A stretch of DNA of 64,000 bases from contig JAFDXJ010000053.1 in assembly GCA_018268015.1 (NCBI GenBank), positions 124,001 through 188,000 of the forward strand, read 5' to 3'. Positions 54,209 to 62,515 of the stretch are shown one piece after another. The stretch's first letter is position 1; each line of letters opens with the position of its first letter. Source of the stretch: Bacteroidota bacterium (GTDB lineage: Bacteria; Bacteroidota; Bacteroidia; Chitinophagales; Chitinophagaceae). The position numbers were made by a program, and so were the translations under genes. The notes below the pieces were generated by a model that saw only the letters and a list, made by a program, of their open reading frames with translations, searched no databases and was not told the origin of the DNA.

Positions 54209-54523
54209 AATGTATAAACATTGTTCCATTAATATGGTTATTCATCTTTACTATTGGTAATGCATAAACCTGCCGCAGAAAATTTATGTTATGATATGCA
54301 AGTTCTGAAGCGTGCAAAAGTAGTAGGGGTAAATACACTCGGTGGAGCCAACCCTGAAAAAAAATTTTCACTGGGAAAATCTTTTTTTGCTTTTATACCA
54401 ACCGTAAGGTCATATAACCCTATCACAAAAACCAATTGGGAAGGTGTGGGTATAAAACCTGATGTATTGACTTCAGAAGAGGACGCGTTAAATAGAGCAA
54501 TGGAAATCATAAACAAAGAGTAA
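54205..54523 (+). pseudogene. Internally deleted S41 peptidase: signal peptide plus C-terminal fragment
   Basis: The first frame starts at ATG 54205, overlapping the stop of the GH10-like gene, and encodes a signal peptide (MKCINIVPLIWLFIFTIGNA) followed at once by TAA. The next frame, open from TTG 54254 to 54523, encodes the C-terminal part of an S41 peptidase (LKRAKVVGVNTLGGANPEKK, NWEGVGIKPDVLTSEEDAL). The bulk of the gene, including the active-site core, is missing. The start is translationally coupled to the upstream gene, so the original operon may have made a hydrolase plus protease. Confidence 0.8.
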
Positions 54524-54558
54524 AATACTGCACGTCCAAACTGAGGTGAATGAACAAA

Positions 54559-55044
54559 TCAGAAATCACCTATCTTAAGAACTGCTGAATAAATGGACTC
54601 ATATTTGATCATTTCGATGGCTATAGTAAAAGGTATATAACGGGGATCTATCAGATAGATATAATTGTCAAATTTCCATTGTTTACAATATACGGTATAT
54701 TCATCTGTAGTGCAATCTGTACTAATAAGTGTAGCGCTGGTTAAATTCAGTGAATTAATAATACTCACCCATTTATCAAATAATCTTTTAGCAGCTCCTT
54801 CTGATTCGGTTGTGGGCAAAGATGCGCTGATATATGTTTTTCCATCTGTATGAAGGATCATGGGTTTTGTGGTTCCCTCAATATTCATGTTGAGGTTTAT
54901 TGGACTATCGGTTTGTTTGAAATGCACAAATTTGTAGGGATAATCCGCCAATAGATCCCGCATTTCTTTTTGAAGTTTTGATAAGTCCTGTGCATATAAA
55001 GCTGCTGAGAATAGAATACAACAAAGTAAAAAAAGAATACGCAT
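54559..55044 (-). CDS. Small secreted protein of unknown function
   Basis: The 161-residue product has a signal peptide (about 1-18, MRILFLLCC..YAQ). The mature part (about 19-161) is hydrophilic, with helices and mixed strands: LLADYPYKFVHFKQTDSPINLNM and KWKFDNYIYLIDPRYIPFTIAIEMI. It resembles no family I can name; it may be a periplasmic small fold. The ATG at 55042-55044 is used because a signal peptide follows directly, whereas the longer frame to 55095 puts it internally. Confidence 0.68.
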   Translation of the reverse strand: MRILFLLCCILFSAALYAQDLSKLQKEMRDLLADYPYKFVHFKQTDSPINLNMNIEGTTKPMILHTDGKTYISASLPTTESEGAAKRLFDKWVSIINSLNLTSATLISTDCTTDEYTVYCKQWKFDNYIYLIDPRYIPFTIAIEMIKYESIYSAVLKIGDF

Positions 55045-55202
55045 TTTTTTATTAAAAGTAATGATATCCTTAAATATAAATAGTATTACAGGCACTGTAT
55101 TTTCTTCGAATTGAAAAAAATGTTTTTCACCTAATTCAATTCACTCAAAATATTTATTTCCTAATAAAATTACAAATTCCGTAAACCGACAAAAACAGTT
55201 TT

Positions 55203-55210
55203 TATCTTTG
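55203..55210 (+). promoter_or_regulatory. Candidate -7 element for the DegT/DnrJ aminotransferase
   Basis: TATCTTTG matches TAnnTTTG and lies 36 bases before the start at 55247. Confidence 0.45.
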
Positions 55211-55246
55211 CCATGACAGTCTGATTTTTCATAAAAATAGAAATAT

Positions 55247-56446
55247 ATGCCTGGTTTTGAATTTTGGGGTGATGAAGAACGTAAAGAAGTCAATGAAGTG
55301 CTGGAGACCGGTATCCTCATGCGTTACGGTTTCGATGGCCCAAGAAAAGGGATATGGAAAGCCAAAGAACTTGAGCAACAGATTTGTAAACAAATGGGTT
55401 GTAAATACGCCCAGCTTACAAGCAGTGGTACCTCAGCATTAACCACGGCTCTCGCAGCATTGGGAGTAGGAGCAGGAGATGAAGTGATAATGCCTTCTTT
55501 TACATTTGTCGCGAGTTTTGAAGCGGTCTTAAGTGTCGGAGCTATTCCCGTTTTAGTGGATATCAATTCAACCCTTACTTTAGATCCGGATTCAGTGGAA
55601 AAAGCCATTACATCCAAGACAAAATGTATTATGCCCGTACATATGTGTGGAAGTATGGCTGATATGGATGCCCTTCTGCAAATTTGTGCAAAGCATCAAA
55701 TATTGTTGCTTGAAGATGCATGTCAGAGTTTTGGGGCTACTTACCACGGCAAACATTTGGGCACACTGGGCCATGCAGGTACTTTTTCCTTTGACTTCGT
55801 GAAAACAATTACCTGTGGGGAAGGAGGTGCAGTGGTGACTAATGATGAAAACTTTTATAAAAAGGCAGATCAGTTTTCAGATCATGGACATGATCATATG
55901 GGCCATGACCGTGGTGCAGAAAGCCATCCTTTTATGGGGTATAATTTTCGTATCAGTGAATTACACGCAGCAGTGGGCCTGGCACAAATAAATAAACTGG
56001 ATCGGTTTCTTTCTATCCAAAGAAAGAACCATACAATGCTTAAAAATATCTTAAGCGAAATTCCCGGAATTAACTTCCGCAATATACCGGATGAGGGTGG
56101 GGATAGCTGCACGTTTTTAAGCTGGTTTTTGCCCACAGAAGAAGCCACCAGGAAAACCGTGGATATTTTGAAAGAAGAAAATAAACTGGCAGGGAATTTT
56201 TACTGGTATATCAATAACTGGCATTTTCATAAGAAATGGGATCATTTAAAAAATGGACATGCCATGTATCCTTTACATGAGGAGCAAAAAAAAGCGCTAC
56301 TCGAATTGAAAGAAAAAGATTTTTTGCCAAGTGATGCTTTATTATCCCGATGCATCTCCACTGCGATCAGTCTTGGATGGAAAGAAAGTGATATCATGGA
56401 AAAAGGAAATGCCATCGTAGCAGCCGCCCGAAAGGCCATGGCATAG
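55247..56446 (+). CDS. DegT/DnrJ/EryC1/StrS aminotransferase
   Basis: The 399-residue PLP enzyme belongs to the sugar aminotransferase family used in deoxy- or amino-sugar synthesis. Landmarks: LTSSGTSALTTALAALGVGAGDEVIMPS in parts (about 62-88), EDACQSFGATYHGKHLGTLG, and the Schiff-base lysine in SFDFVKTITCGEGGA. The exact sugar is not readable. It could serve surface glycan synthesis, but no sugar dehydratase or transferase is adjacent. It is convergent with the 97-residue gene. Confidence 0.9.
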   Translation: MPGFEFWGDEERKEVNEVLETGILMRYGFDGPRKGIWKAKELEQQICKQMGCKYAQLTSSGTSALTTALAALGVGAGDEVIMPSFTFVASFEAVLSVGAIPVLVDINSTLTLDPDSVEKAITSKTKCIMPVHMCGSMADMDALLQICAKHQILLLEDACQSFGATYHGKHLGTLGHAGTFSFDFVKTITCGEGGAVVTNDENFYKKADQFSDHGHDHMGHDRGAESHPFMGYNFRISELHAAVGLAQINKLDRFLSIQRKNHTMLKNILSEIPGINFRNIPDEGGDSCTFLSWFLPTEEATRKTVDILKEENKLAGNFYWYINNWHFHKKWDHLKNGHAMYPLHEEQKKALLELKEKDFLPSDALLSRCISTAISLGWKESDIMEKGNAIVAAARKAMA

Positions 56447-56467
56447 AATGATTCTTTAGAAAATGAT

Positions 56468-56761
56468 TTAGTCTTGTTTTATATGAATCCCATTTTTTCC
56501 TTCCATGGCATTGCAATAGGTCAAATTTCCAAGCCGGATTTTTAAAGGAATGCCGGTTATTTTTTCAAATGCCATTTCTTTTTTGCAAAAGAATCCCATA
56601 TGTTCAGTATAAAAATTTTTCGGAAAATTTTTGATCTCGAACGTATGCATAGGAGTTAAATAAATTTTTGGCAGGGAAGTTTTGGCAGGGAAAAATTGAG
56701 TTTTACCTGACAGAAACAAGCATAAAAAAATATTTACCAGAAAACAAAATTTTGGAAACAT
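56468..56761 (-). CDS. Small secreted protein of unknown function
   Basis: The 97-residue product begins with a hydrophobic stretch (about 5-18, [15 protein letters not shown]) that could be a signal peptide and then turns polar ([34 protein letters not shown]). The C-terminus [18 protein letters not shown] looks conserved-like. No family is named. It diverges from rpoN and has a short gap (21 bases) to the aminotransferase. It could be a real gene with few homologues; confidence is moderate. Confidence 0.55.
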   Translation of the reverse strand: MFPKFCFLVNIFLCLFLSGKTQFFPAKTSLPKIYLTPMHTFEIKNFPKNFYTEHMGFFCKKEMAFEKITGIPLKIRLGNLTYCNAMEGKNGIHIKQD

Positions 56762-56776
56762 TTGCTGACCTTTTTC

Positions 56777-56810
56777 TTTGTAAATTTACGAAAATACAAG
56801 TGTAGTTTTG
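56777..56810 (+). promoter_or_regulatory. Promoter of rpoN with -33 and -7 elements
   Basis: TTTG (56777-56780) and TAGTTTTG (56803-56810, TAnnTTTG) are separated by 22 bases, within the known Bacteroidota spacing. A leader of about 70 bases follows. This is the only promoter in the window where both elements are clear. Confidence 0.6.
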
Positions 56811-56884
56811 TGTTTGTTAAAATACTAAGTTTTATTAAACATTTTATATATCATTGAACTTTATTAAATGGGTTGAAAAGTAAC

Positions 56885-58366
56885 ATGGCATTATCTCAGC
56901 ATTTACAGCAAAAATTATTACAAAAATTATCTCCACAGCAAATTCAGTTGATGAAATTGTTGCAGGTGCCTACCGCAAACCTGGAAGAACGCATTAAACA
57001 AGAATTGGAAGAAAATCCTGCATTGGAAACGGCCGATGAAGATGCTGAGGATGATCCTGTATTAAAAGAGGAAATAAAAGAAGAACCCGAAGAAGAATTT
57101 GAAGCCGATGGGAGTGTAGAGGATTATGATAATATAGATATCAGCGAATATGTAAATGAAAGCGATGATGATATTGCGGATTATAAGCTCCGTGATGATA
57201 ATTATCCGGAACCGGATGAACAAAAAACCATTCCATTTAAATTGGAGCGTAGTTTTCATGAACTGTTATTGGAACAATTGGGTATGCTTACTATGGATCC
57301 TCATGAGAGAGTCATTGCTGAACAAATAGTCGGAAGCATTGATGATGACGGTTACCTGCGGCGGGAAATTTCTTCCATGGTAGATGACCTGGCATTTCGT
57401 CAAAATATTGAAACAACAGAAGAAGAGGTAGTAGGTATCATTCGTAAGATACAACAATTTGAGCCAGCGGGAATTGGCGCCCGTGACTTACAGGAGTGCC
57501 TGTTGTTGCAATTATACAGGTATCGTGAACAGGGCAAAGATGTACAATCTGCCATAGTCGTTTTAGAAAAATATTTTGATGAGTTTACCAAAAAACATTA
57601 TGAAAAAATTCAACGGGGCCTCAATATTAATGAGGAAGAATTAAAAAGTGTGATCAATTGCATCATCAAGCTAAATCCCAGGCCGGGTGGAGATATCAGT
57701 GAAAGCAATAAAGCAAAAAGTTATGTGGTGCCTGATTTTTTTATTTATAATAATGGAAAACTGGAACTTTCTCTGAATGCAAAAAATGCACCGGACTTAC
57801 GCATTAGTGATGGTTACCGGGAAATGCTGAAAGACTATAGTAAAGGAAGTAAAAATGATAAGCGCCAAAAAGAAGCTGTTTTGTTTATCAAGCAAAAGAT
57901 TGACTCGGCCAAATGGTTTATTGACATGATCAAACAAAGGCAACATACGTTGTTAAGTACGATGGATGCCATCATGAATTACCAGGAAGAATTTTTTAAA
58001 ACAGGAGATGAAACAACCCTGAAACCAATGATCTTAAAAGATATTGCAGAAATTACCGGCCTGGATATTTCTACGGTAAGCCGTGTGGCTAATAGCAAAT
58101 TCGTTCAAACAGAATTTGGCTCATACCTGTTGAAATTTTTCTTTAGCGAATCTTTGAGTACGGATAGTGGTGAAGAAGTAAGTACGCGCGAAGTAAAAAA
58201 AATATTGAGTGACCTGATTGAAGCTGAAGACAAACGTCGGCCCTTGAGTGATGAACTACTCACAAAAAAACTCCAGGAAAAGGGATATAATATCGCCAGA
58301 AGAACGGTGGCAAAATACAGGGAACAACTCAATCTGCCGGTTGCCCGGTTGAGAAAAGAAATTTAA
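56885..58366 (+). CDS. rpoN: RNA polymerase sigma-54 factor
   Basis: Sigma-54 directs RNA polymerase to -24/-12 promoters and depends on AAA+ activators. The 493-residue protein has the glutamine-rich Region I (LQQKLLQKLSPQQIQLMKLLQVP in parts, about 5-30), an acidic Region II (about 40-115), the core-binding and HTH parts, and the RpoN box ARRTVAKYRE near the C-terminus. I use ATG 56885; the TTG four codons upstream is less likely. No sigma-54 activator is in the window. Confidence 0.96.
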   Translation: MALSQHLQQKLLQKLSPQQIQLMKLLQVPTANLEERIKQELEENPALETADEDAEDDPVLKEEIKEEPEEEFEADGSVEDYDNIDISEYVNESDDDIADYKLRDDNYPEPDEQKTIPFKLERSFHELLLEQLGMLTMDPHERVIAEQIVGSIDDDGYLRREISSMVDDLAFRQNIETTEEEVVGIIRKIQQFEPAGIGARDLQECLLLQLYRYREQGKDVQSAIVVLEKYFDEFTKKHYEKIQRGLNINEEELKSVINCIIKLNPRPGGDISESNKAKSYVVPDFFIYNNGKLELSLNAKNAPDLRISDGYREMLKDYSKGSKNDKRQKEAVLFIKQKIDSAKWFIDMIKQRQHTLLSTMDAIMNYQEEFFKTGDETTLKPMILKDIAEITGLDISTVSRVANSKFVQTEFGSYLLKFFFSESLSTDSGEEVSTREVKKILSDLIEAEDKRRPLSDELLTKKLQEKGYNIARRTVAKYREQLNLPVARLRKEI

Positions 58367-58382
58367 TTTCAAAACAGCTCCA

Positions 58383-59036
58383 ATGATTCAAGCTACAGAA
58401 TATGAAAAGCCGGCAAATGCAGAAAGAATTTTTGCTAAAATTGTTTCCTATATCTTTCACCCGCTTTTTTTGCCAAGTTTTATTTTTCTTTGGTTGAGGG
58501 TGCGATTCCCCTTTGAATTTCCAGGTATTACACCAAAGGTCCTATTTGAAAAAACATTCTCCGTAATATGGATTACGGCATTTTTCCCCGCATTTTCCGT
58601 TTTTCTTTTATGGCGGCTGAAATTTATTAGTAATATTTTTTTACGTACAGCGAAAGAGCGCATTGCACCCTATATTATTACCATGATCTTTTATTGGTGG
58701 ATGTGGTACCTGAGCCGTTATTTTACTGATCAACCGGAAATATTAAAAGCATTTTATTTTGGCATATTCGTGGCTACGGTGTTTGGATTGATACTGAATA
58801 ATTTTATGAAAATCAGTATGCATGCTATGGGTGTTGGCGGCATATTGACTTTTGTCATTATCACTTGTTTTTATTATCAGGTTTACCTGGGCCTGGATAT
58901 GGCTGTCACAACGATTGTAACCGGTTTAGTTTGTAGCTGCAGACTTGCTTTAAGTGAACATAGCAAAGGAGAAATTTATCTCGGACTTTTTGTAGGTATT
59001 TTTTGCCAGCTTATTGGATATTGGATTGCCATGTAA
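58383..59036 (+). CDS. Membrane protein resembling PAP2 phosphatases
   Basis: The 217-residue protein has six likely membrane helices. Three segments resemble the PAP2 phosphatase motifs in order: KERIAP (C1 K-x-R-P-like), KISMHAMG (C2 PSGH-like, with M and H), and CRLALSEHSKGE (C3 SR-x5-H-x3-D, here CR-x5-H-x3-E). The changes could mean an altered or lost activity. It lies 16 bases after rpoN and may be cotranscribed. The assignment is tentative. Confidence 0.6.
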   Translation: MIQATEYEKPANAERIFAKIVSYIFHPLFLPSFIFLWLRVRFPFEFPGITPKVLFEKTFSVIWITAFFPAFSVFLLWRLKFISNIFLRTAKERIAPYIITMIFYWWMWYLSRYFTDQPEILKAFYFGIFVATVFGLILNNFMKISMHAMGVGGILTFVIITCFYYQVYLGLDMAVTTIVTGLVCSCRLALSEHSKGEIYLGLFVGIFCQLIGYWIAM

Positions 59037-59103
59037 TTTTATATTGAAAAACGATGCTTTTGAGTTTTATGAGGACTTTTTATAAAAAAATAAAATTTGT
59101 ATT

Positions 59104-60987
59104 ATGACACAGTTTAAGAAATTTGCTTTTTACATTTTCCTTTTTCTTGTACCGGGATTTTTATTAGCACAAGACTCCTTAATATTACCTCGTAATTTTA
59201 AAGATGCTTACGAGATGAATCATACGAGGGACATCAATGGCACACCGGGAATAAACTACTGGCAAAATAAGGCAGTGTATAAAATAAATGTACACTATGA
59301 CCCTGTAACCCGCTTGGTAAGCGGAACAGAAACAATTATTTATACGAATAATAGCCCGGATACATTAAAAAATACTTTATTTAAATTATATCCCAATCTT
59401 TATGAAAAAGGAAGTATAAGGGATATGCCAATTGATCCGCAAGACCTTTCAGATGGTGTTTCCATAAAAGAAATCATGCTAAATTCAGTGTTACTGAAAA
59501 ATAAATCATGGAGGATCAATGGTACCAATATGACTTTGCGTAAAACAAATCTGTTACCTCATAGCACCAATACTTTCCAACTCTCTTTTTCTTATATTCT
59601 AAATAAAAACTCTCATATCCGCACAGGCGAAGTAGATGAAGGAAGCGCTTTTATAGCTTATTTTTTCCCACGTATCGCAGTTTATGATGATATAGATGGA
59701 TGGAATCAAAACCCTTATGTGGGATCGCAGGAGTTTTATAATGATTTTTGTAATTTTTCGGTGGATATAACCGTACCTAAAAACTTTATTGTATGGGCAA
59801 CCGGCACATTAAGCAATTGTAACCAGGTATTGAAAGAAAAGTATTGTAAAAGACTCAATAAAGCTGAAACATCTGATCAGATTGATTATATCATTGATAG
59901 TGCAGACCTGTTGAATAAAAATGAAATTACCAAAAACAATGATTTCAACACCTGGCATTTTGATGCAGAGCATGTCACCGATTTTGTTTTTGCCACAAGC
60001 GATCATTATTTATGGAAAAGCACCAGTTTGATTGTTGATTCATTAACCGGAAGGAGAACCCGGGTAGATGTTGCATTTAATCCTGCGCACAAAGATTTTT
60101 ATGAAGTAATGGATTTTGCAAAAAAAACAGTGGAGTATATGAGTTTTCGTTTTCCAAAATGGCCCTACCCATATCCGCATGAAACCGTATTTGACGGGCT
60201 TGATCAGATGGAATATCCCATGATGGTGAATGATAATCCACTGGAAGACAGGGAGCAAACAATTGAACTGACTGATCATGAAATTTTTCATACCATGTTC
60301 CCTTTTTATATGGGGATTAATGAAACGAAATATGGGTGGATGGATGAAGGCTGGGCTACCATTGGAGAATGGGTATTAACTTCAATGATTGACAGTAATT
60401 ATAACGACAATTATGGTATTGATGAATATGAATATTTTGCGGGTGATGAAGGAGATGTGCCGATTATGACCCTTACTACAATGCTTGCCGGACAAGCGTC
60501 CTATCTAAATACCTATCCTAAACCGGGGTTTGGATATTTGTATGTGAAAGATATGTTGGGCGATTCACTCTTTTATAAAGGATTGCATTATTATATAACT
60601 CAATGGAATGGCAAACATCCATTACCCTATGATTTTTTTAATTGCATGAATACGGGTAGTGGCGTAAACCTTAATTGGTTTTGGAAAAACTGGTATTTCG
60701 ATGATGGTATTCCTGATCTTGCAATCGAAAACGTTTTGGAAAATGCCGGACAGTTTACTATCACCATTGCAAAACATGGATCAAAAGCAGTACCCATTGA
60801 TTTAAATTTATTTTTCCAGGATGGCAGTACTCAAAAAATTCATCGCAACATTGCTGTATGGAAAAATGCAACAAGCATTGATTTTGTCGTAAACTCAAAA
60901 AAGCAATTGAAGAAAATAACTTTAGGTGACATGTATGATGTTGATTCCAATAAGTCTGATAATATATGGAAAGCCGATAAGCTTTAA
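59104..60987 (+). CDS. Secreted M1-family metallopeptidase
   Basis: The 627-residue protein has a signal peptide (about 1-22) and an M1 peptidase fold with HEIFH (H392, E393, H396) and the downstream E415 in WMDEGWATIGEW; the substrate-recognising GxMEN-like part is FDGLDQMEYPM. It differs strongly from the 568-residue M1 enzyme at 49681-51387 in the catalytic motifs. Its C-terminal domain is beta-rich (GIPDLAIENVLENAGQFTI). Probably broad aminopeptidase outside the cytoplasm. Confidence 0.9.
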   Translation: MTQFKKFAFYIFLFLVPGFLLAQDSLILPRNFKDAYEMNHTRDINGTPGINYWQNKAVYKINVHYDPVTRLVSGTETIIYTNNSPDTLKNTLFKLYPNLYEKGSIRDMPIDPQDLSDGVSIKEIMLNSVLLKNKSWRINGTNMTLRKTNLLPHSTNTFQLSFSYILNKNSHIRTGEVDEGSAFIAYFFPRIAVYDDIDGWNQNPYVGSQEFYNDFCNFSVDITVPKNFIVWATGTLSNCNQVLKEKYCKRLNKAETSDQIDYIIDSADLLNKNEITKNNDFNTWHFDAEHVTDFVFATSDHYLWKSTSLIVDSLTGRRTRVDVAFNPAHKDFYEVMDFAKKTVEYMSFRFPKWPYPYPHETVFDGLDQMEYPMMVNDNPLEDREQTIELTDHEIFHTMFPFYMGINETKYGWMDEGWATIGEWVLTSMIDSNYNDNYGIDEYEYFAGDEGDVPIMTLTTMLAGQASYLNTYPKPGFGYLYVKDMLGDSLFYKGLHYYITQWNGKHPLPYDFFNCMNTGSGVNLNWFWKNWYFDDGIPDLAIENVLENAGQFTITIAKHGSKAVPIDLNLFFQDGSTQKIHRNIAVWKNATSIDFVVNSKKQLKKITLGDMYDVDSNKSDNIWKADKL

Positions 60988-61161
60988 GACTTGTTAATAC
61001 CCGTTTTCAATTTCTTTCGAGAGAAAGCCGAGTTCCTTTGACCGCAGATTGTAGAATTTTTTCCTGGAGAAACGATCCCGGATATGATCAGTGCTGGATA
61101 AAAATTATTTTTTGTAACTATTTTAAATTGAAAACGTATTACGCTTATTGAATGACGAAAT

Positions 61162-61587
61162 ATGAGTTCACATAGTTTGGATGATTTCAAAATTAATATC
61201 AAAATCAAACTTTCAACGCTTTGGGCTTCTGTTACATTTTTATATATATATGGAGATTATTTTGAACTATATGTACCACATAAAGTTCAAGAATTAATCA
61301 GTGGTGATGGTGTTCTTGATAAACCTATAAAATTGTTTGCAGCTTCACTTTTATTGGCAATTCCATCTTTAATGATTTGCTTATCCGTATTACTTAAGTC
61401 CTCAATAAATAGGCTTCTGAATATAATAACAGGTATTTTATTTACGGTGATCATGCTCTTAATCGCCATCACATCATTTTCTGAATGGAGATTATTTTAT
61501 GTTTTTTATGCGATTCTTGAAAGCATTCTCACTTCAATCATTATATGGAAAGCATGGAACTGGACAAAGAATGAGCACAATATATAA
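61162..61587 (+). CDS. DUF6326-like small membrane protein
   Basis: The 141-residue protein has four likely membrane helices (about 18-34, 55-77, 83-103, 108-130), and an N-terminal segment KLSTLWASVTFLYIYGDYFELY typical of DUF6326. Function is unknown. It stops exactly where the DUF4386 gene begins (TAA then ATG), so the two are translationally or at least transcriptionally linked. Confidence 0.75.
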   Translation: MSSHSLDDFKINIKIKLSTLWASVTFLYIYGDYFELYVPHKVQELISGDGVLDKPIKLFAASLLLAIPSLMICLSVLLKSSINRLLNIITGILFTVIMLLIAITSFSEWRLFYVFYAILESILTSIIIWKAWNWTKNEHNI

Positions 61588-62304
61588 ATGGATTTATCAG
61601 CTATGAAGATTTCAAACAACAAACTGGCCAGGATAACGGGACTCATCTATTTGGGTGTAGTATTGACAGGTATTTTTACTTTAATGTATATGCCTTCTAA
61701 ATTGTTTGGCGCTGATACGGCTTCTTTAACTTATCAACAAATAGCTTCTTCTCAACTACTATTACGTCTGGGCATTCTTAGTGGACTTTTATGCTATACT
61801 TTTTTCCTTTTTTTACCACTTGCTCTCTACAAGTTATTAAAGCAGGTAAATGAAAATTATGCGAAACTTATGGTCCTTTTAGCGCTTTTGAGTGTGCCTG
61901 TTTATTTTTTAAATGTTCAAAATCTCTTTTCAATTCTTTCAGTAATCATCAATGGACAAAGTAAATTTGGCTTATCGGTTGAGCAAGCACATTCACAAGT
62001 GATGCTCTACATTGACCAATACAACAATGGTATGCGGCTTGTTCATATATTTTCAGGGCTTTGGTTATTCCCTTTTGGATACTTAGTTTATCAATCAGGA
62101 ATATTGCCCAAAGTTTTAGGTGTTTTTTTAATCCTTGGTTGCTTCGGTTATCTCATCAATTTTGTGGGTAACACCTTATTTTCAAACTATTCACAATTTG
62201 GAATTTCATCCATCATTAATTTACCGGCAAGTATAGGTGAGATAGGAACTTGCTTATGGCTTTTGATAAGAGGTGCGAAAAATTATAAAATTGCTGAATC
62301 ATAA
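61588..62304 (+). CDS. DUF4386-family membrane protein
   Basis: The 238-residue protein has about seven membrane helices and the typical DUF4386 start NNKLARITGLIYLGVVLTGIF. The function is unknown; related genes are often found next to small membrane partners, as here with DUF6326. No regulators are adjacent. Confidence 0.8.
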   Translation: MDLSAMKISNNKLARITGLIYLGVVLTGIFTLMYMPSKLFGADTASLTYQQIASSQLLLRLGILSGLLCYTFFLFLPLALYKLLKQVNENYAKLMVLLALLSVPVYFLNVQNLFSILSVIINGQSKFGLSVEQAHSQVMLYIDQYNNGMRLVHIFSGLWLFPFGYLVYQSGILPKVLGVFLILGCFGYLINFVGNTLFSNYSQFGISSIINLPASIGEIGTCLWLLIRGAKNYKIAES

Positions 62305-62367
62305 AAAGGTGGTCATTTTTATAAAGCTTGTTTCAGGAAGGAAATAGAAATAATCATTTGCGATTAG

Positions 62368-62508
62368 TCCACATTTATAAAATATCGTATTGAGAAGTAC
62401 TTTGGTTTTATTCAGATTCCTGAAAAACATTTCAATACGTATCGGTATCATACTACAGAAATAAAGCGTCATACTTCCGGAGAGATAGTTCTTATGCGCT
62501 GCTTTTAA
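62368..62508 (+). other. Open frame without start codon, possible gene remnant
   Basis: A 46-codon open stretch follows a stop codon in the gap between the DUF4386 and lutB genes. It reads KYRIEKYFGFIQIPEKHF and later HTSGEIVLMRCF, and has no ATG near its 5' end. It may be a remnant or chance; I recognise no family. Confidence 0.2.
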
Positions 62509-62515
62509 TGATGCA

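Noticed and set aside
54254..54523. Intact small gene from TTG
   Set aside because: The product is clearly the C-terminal end of a much larger S41 peptidase and lacks the rest.
60984..61208. 74-residue minus-strand frame overlapping the M1 peptidase end
   Set aside because: No domain or signal; overlaps the DUF6326 gene start and looks like spacer read-through.
62368..62508. AraC-type regulator remnant in the gap before lutB
   Set aside because: KYFG is weakly reminiscent of an AraC motif, but the rest does not fit, so only an unassigned open frame is listed.
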